Shown here: piece by piece, positions 23,263-35,239 of the stretch | Position numbering within the stretch: the stretch's first letter is position 1 | Layout: every line of letters starts with the position of its first letter | Notes under the pieces: model-generated | Told to the model about the DNA's origin: nothing | Databases searched by the model: none | What the model saw: the letters and a program-made list of their open reading frames with translations, nothing else | Translations under genes and position numbers: made by a program | NCBI GenBank assembly: GCA_022316685.1 | Contig: JAKJHU010001529.1 | Coordinates: 1 to 64,000, forward strand | Length of the DNA: 64,000 bases | Source of the DNA: Progne subis subis | Taxonomy: Eukaryota; Chordata; Aves; Passeriformes; Hirundinidae | Direction of reading: 5' to 3'

Positions 23263-24325
23263 ATGCTTACAGAAATACATAATTTAACCCACTGGGGAAC
23301 CCAGGGGTTATGTGACCATTTCCTAAGGGAAAACCTATGTATTGGAGTACACGAATTGGCAAAAGCAGTTACTCAGGGATGTATAATATGTCAGAAAATA
23401 AATCAAAAAGTTATGAGAAAAACTGAGCCTGGAGGGAGGGAGTTAGCCTTAAGGCCCTTCCAGAACGTGCAAATTGATTTTACTGAGATGCCCCCTGTTC
23501 AAGGGTACAAACACTTGTTAGTGATCATAGATCACCTTACCCATTGGGTAGAGGCATTTCCTACAAAAAGGGAAACAGCAGAAGTAGTAACAAAAATCAT
23601 ATTAGAAGATATCCTCCCTCGGTATGGGCTGATAAATAATATTGATTCAGACAGAGGGCCACATTTCACAGCACAAATTCTACAACAGGTAACACAAGCC
23701 TTAGGGATAAAATGGAGGTTACACACCCCATGGCATCCCCAAAGCTCAGGCAGAGTAGAAAGGATGAACAAAACCATTAAAAATGTACTGACTAAACTAT
23801 AGCAGAAACTCAACTAAATTGGCTTAAATGCTTACCCCTAGCATTACTACGAATCAGAACACAGCCACGAGCAGATCTAGGAGTGTCACCATATGAAATG
23901 TTATTTGGGCTTCCCTTTTTGTTATCTCCTTATAGTTCTAAAGACTACCTGGAAGGAGAGGAAGTCACTAGAAAATATCTAAAAACCATTGACAAACCTT
24001 AGAAAATCTCAGAAAGAAAGGCTATCTTCCTCAAACTTCCCCTTTGGATGCAAATGTGCATAATATCAATCCTGGAGACTGGGTATTGATCAAAACGTGG
24101 ACTAATACCCCGCTGACCCCGAAGTTTGAAGGTCCCTACCAAGTACTGTTAACAACTCACACAGCAGTGCGCACTAAGGAAAAAGGATGGACCCACATCA
24201 CCAGAGTTAAAGGGCCAGTACCCCCTCCTGGAGAGAACCCGAGTTCAGCACCCTCACCGGATGAAACCGAGTGGACAGTAACACCACACCCGAAAGACTT
24301 GAAATTAACCTTTAAAAAGAAATAA
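23263..24325 (+). pseudogene. pol: ERV copy 1 pol: integrase
   Basis: 23263-23802 encodes the zinc-binding HHCC domain (EIHNLTHWG and CIICQKIN) and the catalytic core with all three acidic positions (QIDFTEMP, NIDSDRGPHF, SSGRVERMNKT). A one-base deletion near 23800 breaks the frame before the C-terminal domain. A second break is near 23990. 24044-24325 holds the C-terminal domain with the GDWVLIKTW and GPYQVLL region. Its catalytic core is less damaged than that of the copy at 62.6-63.0 kb. Confidence 0.9.
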
Positions 24326-24392
24326 GAGATAACAGAGACTGTGAAAACCTTTTGTTTCAGTTGCCTCTCCCATATTCAACGAACTCAAAAAG

Positions 24393-24845
24393 GGGGGGGG
24401 GGGGGCACAATAAGGGTTAATTTCTGTAAACCTAAGTCAGTTTTTGTAATTAGCAATTTTAGATATGTTTAAGTAATAGATATATTAAAAAGGGGTATAA
24501 GTTCTTTTTTGTATTAATTTTACATATAGTTTAAGTCTTTTTTTATAAGTAAGAATTTAAGTAAGTTTAAGGGGTTTTTTTAATGATAATTTTTAAATGT
24601 AAGTTTTATGAATAGCAACTTAAATAAGTTTAAGTAATAGAAAAAAAAGTATAAAGGTTTTTTTATTAGGTTTAAGTTTTATAAATAGTGATTTAAATAA
24701 GTTTAAGATTTTTATATGTTAATTTTAAAAGTTGTTAAGTTCTATAAGTAGCAGTTTGAACAAATTTAAGTAATAGAAAAATTAAAAGAGTGTAAAGTTT
24801 TTTTAAGAAAAAAAAAGAGTAAATCTCCTACAGAACATTCTCTAA
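24393..24845 (+). other. Poly-G tract and AT-rich non-coding segment inside the ERV
   Basis: A run of about 12-13 G preceded by AAAAA (24390-24405) is followed by about 430 bases of low-complexity TAAGTTTAAG-type sequence. The same block follows pol at 63640-64000, so it belongs to the retroviral lineage rather than to host DNA. It has no long open frame. Confidence 0.8.
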
Positions 24846-24953
24846 GGGCAACTAAATTAATAGGGAAGGGAAGTGGAAGCATGTAAGTGTGTTCTTTAGG
24901 AGACCTCTCCACTCCAAGAGGCAAGGCCGGGTGGAGCAAGAGATCCAGGAAGG

Positions 24954-25265
24954 ATGGCCCATACCGGACTCTTGGGAGGGATCGTACTGGTGATGTTCAT
25001 AAAGCACACCTATGAAACAAAAGCCTGTGTTAACTGCTACCATCCAGTGTACGATGGAGAGGATCTCAGATCCTTATTCAGGGTCCATACTAACGTGAAC
25101 CCAAACTGCTTTGACCACTCCCAGTTGAATACTTGCCAAGAGGATGGAAAAGTTTATTGGACCACAAAAACACAGCTAGTTATGCACAGCGCCTGTTTGG
25201 GGAATGTCCTATAGGAGATACTTGGTTATGCTTTGACAAATTGATGCGAGCTAAAGCTCGATCAA
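24954..25265 (+). pseudogene. env: Env-like remnant of ERV copy 1
   Basis: A short frame starts with a hydrophobic segment (GLLGGIVLVMFI), consistent with a signal peptide. It continues into a cysteine-containing stretch (CVNCYHPVYDG, NPNCFDHSQ) as in a surface-subunit N-terminus, and stops at 25214; a shifted frame carries on to about 25265. No furin site, fusion peptide or transmembrane subunit is left. Its position between pol and the polypurine tract is that of env. The family assignment is inference. Confidence 0.55.
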
Positions 25266-25283
25266 AGAAATAGAGGGGGGAGT
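25266..25283 (+). promoter_or_regulatory. Polypurine tract of ERV copy 1
   Basis: AGAAATAGAGGGGGGAG lies directly before the LTR start TGTTATAAAT. This is the expected plus-strand primer site for reverse transcription. Confidence 0.85.
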
Positions 25284-25888
25284 TGTTATAAATAAATTCT
25301 ATTCAAATAATCTATGTTTTAGTTACTTAATTGTTAAGTAATTCCATTAAGATTGTTAATCTATTCTTATAAAGAATTTGCCTTATTCCTGTTTTAATAC
25401 TGATTTATCACCTTATTTACTTGTTTGTTAATTAAGAATTCACCTTATTACCTGTATCTCTGCTCCCATTCGCCGGATAGTGTCTGAATATGCAAATAAA
25501 AAGAACACTGGAATTCTGGGAACAACCAAGAACAAGAGACTCTGAAAAGCAGGGAACCAAAGTAAAATCCAGGACTGTAGTCACATTTTAGACTAGTGCA
25601 AGAAGTACGGGGGTCCGCCGAAGCAGCTTTATTTAGTCGCCGTGACCTGAGAAGGAGTCCCCCATCGCTGGATGACCCCTGATCAGCGACGAAACGGACT
25701 CCCCGGCAAGGGAAAAAGCCCGTGAGGGGGGGTGGGAGTCCCCAGCTTTGCTGTGAAGCGAAGCTGTGTGTACCTCCTCCTCCACGTTGCCAAGGGAGCA
25801 AGCAAGCTCTCCCCCAAGGCCAAGCTTGATAATAAAGAAACATACAAAACCAGCAAGTCTCTGACTCTCTCTTATTTTTTCCAGAACA
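25284..25888 (+). mobile_element. 3' LTR of ERV copy 1
   Basis: A 605-bp LTR begins TGTTATAAATAAATTC and ends CCAGAACA. It matches the 5' LTR at 56049-56654 nearly base for base, and both contain AATAAA at about 55 bases from the end. The flank after it is TGCATGG. The matching 5' LTR is not in the window because the element is truncated. Confidence 0.95.
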
Positions 25889-26199
25889 TGCATGGTAATT
25901 AGCGCTCATGGGTGTATCCACTCATTAGTGAAACATATATTGACCTTTCTGTGTTTAGAAGCTAGAAAAAGCCATGAAATCTGACATCTGGCCTTGTTTA
26001 GGGGTGTATGGTCAGCATCAGATCCCTTGGTTCTCCTTGAGCCCTGGCCAGCTTTGGGAGAAACCCAAGAGGAGAATGAAAGCAGATGTTCCTGCACTAG
26101 AAGTGCTGTCAGTTTGTTTATTCAGCACTGTCAGAGCTGGGCCCTCTCACAGCCAGGTTGGAGCCTCACCTGGGGCTGGAGGCACCTGCAGGAATTCCC

Positions 26200-26545
26200 A
26201 GTGTCCGGGAGTGGCTCTGCAGTCCTTGGCTGGGACAGCTTCCCCCAGCTGATGTGTGGATGTGGGTGATGGGAAAGTCTGAGGGGACCTGGTGCTGTCT
26301 CTTTCTTAATCACTGCAGGCAATCTTTGGTAGTGATGATTGGGTGCATTGCTGAGCTTCTCCTTTGCTGATTCTTTGCACTTTTGCATTATAATAAATCA
26401 CAGAATTCCTGAACTTTGTGTCTGTGTCTTTGGTGCTGACCCTGCTCACCAGCAGAACAGACACTGCGGCCCCACAGAACCAAAGGTGCCGTGTGACACT
26501 GCGGGGCCTGGTGTGACCAAGGGTCAGTTGTGTCACTCTGTCACC
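26200..26545 (+). repeat. Dispersed ~330-bp repeat, copy at right-arm inner end
   Basis: Similar to 28650-28985 in direct orientation and to 11270-11610 in inverted orientation. Shared phrases include CACTGCAGGCAATCTTTG and CACTGCGGGGCCTGGTGTG. It has an AATAAA near 26392. Confidence 0.65.
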
Positions 26546-27271
26546 AAGGACACCTCTCTGCCATTCAGGACCTCTTAGAACCGAGGGGCCATTGTGGCAC
26601 TGCAGGACCTCATGAAACCAAGTGGACCATAGTGACGCTTTGTGGTCTCATGGAACCAGGATGAAATTGTTACATTGCAGGGCCCCAAGGAATCAAGCAG
26701 CCATTTTTCCTCTTCATGGCCTCATGGAACCATGGAGACCATTGTGACACTGGGGACCTGTATAACCAAAGGTCCATTGTTTTCCTCTGGCTGGCACTGC
26801 AGAGTCCAGACTCTCCCTGCCCCTGTCCCAGCCCCACAGAGCAGCAGAGTCAGGTCTGGCCCTGCAGCAGGGACTGGAGGCCATGGGGCTCAGGGACAGG
26901 GACTCTCTCTGCTTCCTGGAGATTTTCCCCCTGCAGGTGTTTCCCTGTGCCTGATCTCTCCCTGCCAGCACTCACAGACCCCAAATCTGTGCACTCTCCC
27001 TGGCCCTACAGAACCCTGCCTGTTTGCAGGGCACTGGCTGGGGGCAGGTTCTGTTTGCAGCTTGGAGAAAGGACAGGTCAGACTCAGCCTGATGGGCCCT
27101 GATGCCGAGGCAACAAGATAATGCTTGAACTGTGCAAAAGCTGTAGCTGTGCAGAAAGAAATAGTTACCTTGTAACAAGGAATGGGAATGAAGCCTTTTC
27201 AAAAATCAGCAAATTCAGCAGAGCTGTATTGGTTTGGCACGGCCTGGTTTTTGGAGCAGGGGCGCCACAAA

Positions 27272-27570
27272 TATCCATGGGGATGCAGAGATCCACTCTC
27301 AGCCCATGGGGATCCATGGGGATGCAGAGATCACCTCAGCCCATGGGGATCCATGGGGATGCAGAGATCCACTCTCAGCCATGGGGATCCATGGGGATGC
27401 AGAGATCCACTCTCAGCCCATAGGATCCATGGGGATGCAGAGATCCACTCTCAGCCCATGGGGATCCATGGGGATGCAGAGATCCACTCTCAGCCCATGG
27501 GGATCCATGGGGATGCAGAGATCCACTCTCAGCCCATGGGGATCCATGGGGATGCAGAGATCCACCCACA
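27272..27570. repeat. 39-bp minisatellite, about 8 units (right arm)
   Basis: GATGCAGAGATCCACTCTCA-type units start near 27281, 27321, 27358, 27396, 27433, 27472, 27511 and 27550. Periods are 37-40 bases, with small internal deletions. It is the reverse complement of the left-arm array at 10350-10530, which has five units. Confidence 0.95.
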
Positions 27571-28649
27571 GCCCCTGGGGAGGTGCCCATCCCAGAGCGG
27601 GTGGATGCCTGGATGAGGCTGTGATCCAGTGGGAGACCCGGTGGAGAGAGGGGGCCCTGCTTCCAGGCTGGAGCAGCCTGTCCTTGGAGGACTGCACCCC
27701 GTGGGAGGAGAGCCCCATGCTGCAGCAGTTTGGGAGGACTGTGTGCCCGTGGGAGGGACTCACGTTGCAGCAGGTGCGGTAGGGCTGCTGCTCATGAGAG
27801 TGGACCCATGCTGGGGCAGTTCATGGAGAACTGTATCCAGTGGGAGGGACTCCATGGCCACATGGGGGAAGGGCTCCTCTCCCAGAGCAGCAGAAGAAGG
27901 TCTCTGGATGAAATGAGAAAACTCCCATGCCCTGACTCTCTGTGCTGTTGTGGGAAGAAGGGAGAAGCTGGGTGGAAAATAGGTGTTTTAAAGGGTTTAT
28001 TTACCTCTCATTATGCTCCTCTGATTCTGTTAGTATTAAAATTCACTTTGCAACTTAAGTTGAGCCATTTTGTTTATGAAATATTTCTCCTGTTTCTTAA
28101 CTCACTCATGAAGTGTTTGTTAATATTTTTTTCCTTCTCTGCCCAGCTGTGGCAGGGGAGGATGAGTGAAGGACTCTTGTGGGTGCCTGGCAGTGGGCCA
28201 GTGTCCAACCATGACACAAGGTAACTGCAAACAGCTGACCCCTGGCTATTTGAGCAGGCAATCTTATAGAGATTTGCAGGAAGCAGGGGTAATAAGTTCA
28301 AGCCCCAGGAAGTTTTCTGAGCCTTCATCAAAACAACCACCAGGAGGGTGACGAGCACCCTTTGCACAGACCCTGCATGTACTACAAGGGCTTACATAAT
28401 CACGTGATTAGAAAATATGTACAATATGAAGGTTTGGAAAGTATAATGAGAACATTAAAAAAAAAAAAAAGTATAAAAGCTAATACTGTGTGAAGGACAC
28501 ACAATGAGTTTGTGGTGGATCTATCCCCTCACTCCTGATGTCTAATAAAGAGAAAACTGCTCTAAAAGCCTTATAGTATGGGTTACTGTTTTCTTGCCTA
28601 GTTTTCCCGGGGTTTTTTACCCACCTCATTGCCTGCAAAGTTGGACATA

Positions 28650-28985
28650 CCAGCAGGAATTCCCAGTTGTTGGGAGAGGCACTCTAATGCCTGGCTATGA
28701 AAACTTCCTCCTGCTGATGGGTGAATGTGGATGATGGCAACATCATAACTGGTGATGGATCTTTCTTAATCACTGCAGGCAATCTTTGATAGTGATGAGT
28801 GGGTGAATTGCTGAGCTTCTCCTTTTGTGATTCTTTGCAGTCCTGCATTATGTAAATTACATTATTCCTTAGGTTTGTGTCAGTTTTGCGTGCTGACCCT
28901 GCTCACCTGCAAAACGGACACAGCAGGCCCCAGAGAACCAAAGGTGCCTTGTGACACTGCGGGGCCTGGTGTGACCAAGGGGACC
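28650..28985 (+). repeat. Dispersed ~330-bp repeat, second right-arm copy
   Basis: A direct repeat of 26200-26545. The left arm has only the outer edge of this copy (near 9180-9300): about 276 bases are absent there relative to the right arm. Confidence 0.65.
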
Positions 28986-30631
28986 ATAGTGACACTGTGG
29001 GGCACATGGAATCAAGGTACCAGTGTGACGCTGTGGAGACTCATGGAACCAAGGAGATCATTCTGACATGCAGGGACTCTCATAATCAAGGGTCCATTGT
29101 TTTCCTCTCCCTGCCCCAGCCCTGCAGAGCAGCCCAGACCTGTCTGGCCCTGCAGCAGGAACTGGAGGCACTGGAGGTCAGGGAACAGCCACTCTGTGTC
29201 TGGAATGCTCAGGACATGCTCAGCTCAGGCAGCTCGTGCAGCCCCAGGGCCAGCCCCGCTGCCCAGCACAGCAGCACAGAGTTGGCCCCGGGGCTCCTCA
29301 GGCAGCTCCTGCTGCCCCAGGGACAGGGCAGCCTCTTGCCAGGGCTCCTCTGCACAGCCACGGGCTCCTGCTCTGCTCCTGGCACATGCCAGCTGCCCAC
29401 AGAGCCTTTGCCAGGGGAACACGTCTGTGCTGGCCTGAGCAGCCATTGCTGCAGCCCCTGCCCTGCTGCCCACAGCCCCGAGCTGGGGCTGCTGCTCTGC
29501 AGAGCACGGGGGCTGTGCTGCCCGGGGCCCTGGGCTGCCTCTGCTGGGCTCTGCTGCTCAGGCTGGGAGACAGAGGCAGCTGATGCTGCTCCCTGCACGG
29601 ACCCCTCACACAGGCTCTGCTGGGGCCATGGAGGCTGCTCAGAGGTGCCTGCCTTGTTCCAGGGCTGCCCCATGGCCTTGGGGCTGCCCTGCATCCTCCT
29701 GGGGAAGTTCCCTGAGGGTCAGACCAGTCCGTGCCCAGACTCCTTTCCCTGTGCCCGCTGTGTCCCCTGGGGCTGCAGAGCTCTCCTGGCTCACAGCACA
29801 CATTCAGTCCTTGATCTCGGGGTGAGCCACCCTGGCCAGGCCTGTGCCCAGGGAGCTCCACTCCCTGCTGATCCCTGGCACACACTGTCCCTGCAGGTGC
29901 CCTGTGTTCTCCTGGCAGCTCCCAAGGCCCTCCAGACAAACCTTCCCCTGCCATCAGCCCTGACACCAGCTGCAGAGCCCCAGCCAGGTTCAGCACAGAC
30001 CATTCCCCATCTGATGGGCCCTGGCCACCAACAAGCAGAACCTGAGCCAGCCCTGAGTGCCCTGAAGGCCACACTGGGACCCTGATCTCATCCCACTGAG
30101 CCCTGGGAGAACAAGGAACACAAGGAGCCTCTTCAGAGTCTGTTCCTTGGGCTTGTTCCTGAGAGGGACTCTGCAGGGAGAGCAAAGCCTTCCTGCCCTG
30201 CCCTCAGGAGATCCTTTGCTGCTGCAGCTGCTGTGCTGGAGCCCAGCTGTGTCCCAGCAGTGCCCATGGCCTGTCCCTGCCTGTGGGCACAGCACGGACA
30301 CGCAGCAGCACAGTGACCAAGCTGCCAGAGCACTCGGGCCTGACAGCCACAGCAGGGCTGGGAAGGAGAGGCTGGAGTTGGGAAGAGCAGATGTGGGAAG
30401 AGCCAGGGCCATTGTCCCTGGCTGTGCTGCTGTGCTGGGAGTCTCTTCCCTCCACCTCTGCTCACAGGCACTGCCCCTGCACAGACAGAGAAGGGCTGAG
30501 GAAACATCTTGGACACACAGGGCAGAGCAGGACACTTTATTTTACATAAATGCACAGTGATGATGGCTCTTACTGTCTCTGCTTACACAAGCATGGAGAT
30601 ACTGATGTAATAATATGAGAAACATTATCGG

Positions 30632-30663
<32 letters not shown>

Positions 30664-30734
30664 TACAAAAAAGACACATGGCACAGAGCAGTCTGGGCCT
30701 GGAATGAATTCATTCTGAATGCTATGCAGAAACA

Positions 30735-30890
30735 AAGAGGCACTTGATTGTTTCTGAAAAGCACAGAGTGGTCATATTCCTCAGGCCATCCTCACGCTCC
30801 TGGTTCCTCAGGCTCTAGATGAGGGGGTTCAGTGTTGGAGGCACCAGCGAGTACAGAAGTGACAGTGCCAGATCCAGGGATGGGCACCAG
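30735..30890 (-). pseudogene. Olfactory receptor 3' fragment (right arm)
   Basis: The mirror of 7380-7535. The TM7 coding stretch and the in-frame TAG within the NPLIY motif are both present. An A run of about 30 bases at 30631-30661 lies beside it, against about 18 T in the left arm, another length difference between arms. Confidence 0.75.
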
Positions 30891-33832
30891 GTGGCACAGG
30901 TGACCTTTAGGCTTTGCAGGGCCCAGGCACAAGGGCTGTGCCCGAGTCAGGGCTGAGCTCACACTCTGTGGGCTGGGGCAGAGCCCAGGCAGAAATCAGC
31001 CCCTGCCCCAGCAGCTCTGCAGTGGTGGCCACCAGGCCGGGTTGCCAAGGGAGGCTTCTGGCCATGGCCTGCAGGGAGCTGCTGCTGCCAAGGTGCCTTT
31101 GGTGTCCCAGGCTCTCCTGGCACAGCTCCCAGCACTCTGCACTTGTGCCCGAGGCCTTCACTGTGTTGGGGCTGGCCTGGGGCTTTTCCTGCAGCGGGAC
31201 CTGGCCTGGCCATGGCACAGGAAAGGCAGTTCCTGCTGGAGCAGGAGGCTCTGCCTGCAATGGGCTCAGACAACTCCAACAAGGCTCTGTTTGCAAAGTC
31301 CCCAGTGGGAAATGAAGAAGAGGGTTCATGGTTCTTTTGGGGTGAATAATGCTGAAAGCAGCCTGACTCCTCCATCCCCACGTTCAACATCCCGAGAGGG
31401 ACCTGAAGCTGTGGCAGAGCTGGAAAAATGCCCAGAGAAAGGAACAACCAAGTGACACCACTGAGAGCTTCTGCAGAGCTGCTGAGCTGGCACAGCCTGG
31501 GCACATCTGACTGACAGGGCAGCACTTCAGACTAGAACAGCCCCATCCCGAATTTTACCTGCAACACCTCCTGACAGTTCCCTTCTTGGTGGGGTATGGA
31601 GATTCCTCCCTGGAGTGGAGACACCCTCAAGGTCACTGCCTGAGGCTGAGCTGAAGAGATTTGCCCAGGATCATTGGTCTGAGGGAGAGACACCCATCTC
31701 TACTTAATAACAGGTTTTGCTTTAATACAATTGCTTCAAAATTGCTTCCTAGAGCACTATATTAAAATAGTGTTACAGCTCCTACCCTATGGAGTAGGTA
31801 ATTCTGATTAAGACCTTTCTGTCTAATCATGATCATAATCAGTCATATCTATATGTACACAAATACTTCTGGTTTGCCATCCTTATTGTTGTGGGACAAA
31901 GTTGTACAAAGGTTCATTCCACCTGTATGATCCTTTACACAGAAATCTTTAACAAAGTCTGGGGCTGGGATTGGATCCAGTAAGTCCCAGGATCCTCTCA
32001 CAGAAAGAGTTTGTAAAGCCTGGTTTGGGGAGCTTGGGGGTATGATTGGGGTGTTGGGGGTCCTTTCTGCACCTTGTGACCCAACAGGAACTTGTTTAAT
32101 AAATTTTGCCTGAAGCTCCCACTCTGCCCATGACAGGAGCCCCTGTGAGTGTCTGTGACATCCCAGCTCTTTGGCAGCCTGGACACTCCTGGGACGTCCC
32201 CATGGAGCCCCTGTGAGTGTCTGTGACCTCGCTGTTCTTTAGGAGCACAGGGATGTCACCACTGGACTCCTGCCACTGCCTGGGACAAATTGGCTCCTTG
32301 GCAGTGTACAGACACTTCTGTTGTCACTGTGCAGCCCTGTGACTGTCTGTCACCTCATGACCCTTATGAAGATTAAGGAGCCCTGGGATGTCACCATGGA
32401 ACCCCTGTGAATGAGTGTGGCCAAACATCTTCAGGAGCCCAGAGACCCCTCAGATGCCACCATGGAGCCCCTGTGCCTGCACATGAGTTTATAGTCCTTT
32501 AGCAGGTGGAAACCCCTGGAATGTATTCAATTTAAATAGATTGCTCTGCTGAGCAATCTATTAGAATCTACTTAGAACAGATTCCTCTGCTCTGCTGAGC
32601 ATGGATACTCAGCAGCTTGGAGGTTCCCTGATGAATTTTAGTTCTCCAGAGGCTTGCTCAGTCTTCAGTTCTTCAGTTCAGGAATTCAGTGCCAAAGGCT
32701 CATTAGTATTTCAAAACACTCTAATCAAGACAAGCCCCTGGGAATAATTTAATTTCAAGTCTTCAATTCTTCTGTGGTTAACTTTATACATTTCAGAATT
32801 GTATTCAAAGAAAATATACTATATCTTTAAAAAAAAGCAGGGAGATTTTTGTCCTATTTCATTTTCTTTTCTTGTTTATAGATTGATATCAGCAATCCCC
32901 AGTTGATATTGATCCCCAGCACCTCCTAGTGCAGTCTGAATAGATGTGAAAATCAAGACCCTTCATGGCTGACAATCAATCAGACTTTCCCCTACCCCCA
33001 CCCCACCATTTCCCTCATCCAGCCCCTGGGACTCGGAGCAGCCTTGTGCCAATCTGAGCTTCCTCCACTCCAGGCTGCAGCTGCAGCTTTCAGCTCCTTG
33101 GCACCAGCTCCCACTTGCTTTCCTTGCAGAAGGAGCTGCCTGAGACACAGAGGGATGTTCATTTTTGTCAGCCAACGAAACCAAGAGAAGGAACAGCTCC
33201 ATGAAAAACAGAAATCCAGCCAGTGACACAAATAGAGGGGAAGATCAGGATTCCTTCTCCTGCCGCTGTACAAATCCAGGAAATTCCTGGTCTCTCCTGG
33301 TGGGAAAACTTTGGCATTTCTTAAAAGTGCTCAAATGACCCAGCTAATGAAGATGTGCTCGTGCACCTTGCAAGCTGCAGGTCCTGTACAGCCCTGCAGG
33401 GCTCCTGTCCCATCTGCTGTGCTCCAGTGTAAAACAGACTGTCCCAGGATCATTAGAGAGCTGAATTGGAAAGGACCTCAGCAAGTCAGCAGCCCAAGCT
33501 GTCAGAAACTGGGCCAGACCAAGTGCTTCAAGGCTTGATTTGGTCTGGATTAGAAAATCCCAAAGGACAGGGAGGGGGCAGCATCTCAGCATCTGGCTGA
33601 GCCCATGGGAACAAAGGTTTCCTCCTGTCCTGGCTGAAGCTCCCCTCCTTCCCCTTCCACCCATTGTCTCTTGTCTCCCACCAGGCCCCCGGTGAAGAGC
33701 CTGGCTCTGTGCTCTCCATCACCTCCTTTGTGGCACTGCCAGGCTGGATGAGGAGCCCCTCAGCCTTCCCTGCTCTGGGCTGGACAAGCCCAGCTCCCTC
33801 AGCCTCTGCTCACAGCCAAAGGGCTCCAGCCC

Positions 33833-34502
33833 TGTTTCTGCCCACTCAGGGACGTCAGTTGTTGGGGGCTCCTTTGCAGGAGCTTAAATTCCCTGGCATT
33901 CAGGTGGTTTTAGAGTCCTGGCCCTCTGCAAAGCTCTGTGGCAAACGCAGGAAAAGATGGAGTCTTCAAGGTTACATGCTTCGTTTATTAGTTCTTATCT
34001 TACAATTTTCTCAGTGTCCAGAAGATGTTTGTCATGGCTCGGACATCTGGTGACTCCCCCCGTCCCAGGGTTGTCCTTATCTTTTTTACTAATTGCTACA
34101 TATTCAATATTTACTATTTATTACCAATGTCTATCACTATTACTAGAAAGGTCATCTTTACTTTGACCCAATCCTCACAAACTACTTTGTGCCAACGTCA
34201 CTGCAGAAATGGAGTGAGGGAAGAAGAAAGAAGAAGAAGGAGACAACGCCTCAAATTCTCCATCTTGTCCCATTCACTTCAATGCTAAGATTCCAAACCC
34301 ACTGTTTTTTCACCCTGTGATATACTAAACTACAATCTTTCACACTCTTGTAGCCTGCAATGCTTCCTGCAGTGCAAGAAGCCTCTCCCATGGACTGAGA
34401 TCAAATCCAGTGTCTCTCTGAGCTCTGGGCTGTGGTCCCAGACCCCCCTGCCCGGGTCTCTGACCCTCCAGGGCAACCAAAAGAATGCCCTGGACTCCAA
34501 CA
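33833..34502 (-). mobile_element. Solo LTR with 6-bp target duplication CAGCCC
   Basis: A 670-bp LTR runs from TGTTTCTGCCCACTC to CTCCAACA on the plus strand. On the minus strand it begins TGTTGGAGTCC and has TAATAAACG as a polyadenylation signal, so it reads minus. The flanks are identical: CAGCCC at 33827-33832 and at 34503-34508. A six-base duplication fits ERVK-type (beta/alpharetrovirus-like) integration. The left arm retains the unoccupied site (GGGCTG at 4446-4451). The same LTR family appears at 41539-42214. Confidence 0.95.
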
Positions 34503-35239
34503 CAGCCCCACCTTGGGGCCCTTCCCTAACCCTGCTGTAGCTGCCAGACATCTTTCCTGCCCTGGGGAACTCAACCCAGGCCAGAGTGATCTTGATAATG
34601 CACGTCCTTGATGTCCTGGTCACACAGCCCAGCCCCTTGTCCCTGTGTCAGGCTCTGGGGTCGATCCTGTGGAACATCCTTTGGTGGAGGCTGTGGCTCC
34701 AGGTGCACTGGGGGGATTCTGGGGAACAGGGGACCCTGCTGGACATGAACAGCATCGGACTTCATGGGGGAAACTGTGAGGGGGGCTGGGGTGGAGTGAC
34801 CAACCCAGTGACCTCACATAGCCCTGCTGTGATGTCACACAGCCCCCTTGTAATGTCACACAACCATCTCTATGATGTCAGACCTCTGCCCTGTGATGTC
34901 ACAGATGGCTCTGTGATGTCACAGAGATGGCCTATGATATACTAGCTGCTCCATGACCTCACATAGCCTCCTCTTTGATGTCATAGCCCACTCTGTGACC
35001 TCATGTTACCTGATGATAAATGGTCTACACCTGGTGAGCTAACACAATGACCATTCTCCAAAACCACTGGCCCATGGAAAGCACACCATGCCCATTGTGT
35101 AAGAAGGGGAACTGGAAATTCACCAGCCTCAGTGTCCTGCCAGCTCAGCCAGGCTGACTGGAACATTGGGGTCTGTAACCACCAGGGACCACCAGAGAGA
35201 CCCCCAGGATGGAAGAGTGGGAGGGGATAAGGGGAGACT

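Larger units (their letters stand above)
22031..25888 (+). mobile_element. 5'-truncated gammaretrovirus-like ERV (copy 1)
   Basis: From 22031 the sequence follows the same pol as the provirus at 56049-64000 (22031 pairs with about 61279). The 5' LTR, gag, protease and most of the RT are missing. The remaining parts, in order, are RT connection and RNase H, integrase, an AT-rich segment, an env-like remnant, a polypurine tract and the 3' LTR. Differences from the other copy are scattered single bases and indels, so the insertions are closely related. The 3' flank (TGCATGG) rejoins the inverted-repeat right arm. Confidence 0.93.
25889..35238 (-). repeat. Large inverted repeat, right arm
   Basis: The mirror image of 3770-11925 but longer (9.35 kb). 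The excess is accounted for by a 670-bp solo LTR at 33833-34502, about 276 bases near 28700-28990, and about 100 bases in the minisatellite. Open frames up to 362 codons at 28997-30085, and 295 codons on the opposite strand at 29298-30185, lie in GC-rich DNA open on both strands. They are not conserved in length in the left arm, so they are not called as genes. Confidence 0.93.

Noticed and set aside
28997..30185. Long frames of 362 codons (plus) and 295 codons (minus) in the right arm
   Set aside because: Both strands are open together, the composition is Cys/Pro/Leu/Ala-rich, and the left arm breaks the same frames. No domain is visible.
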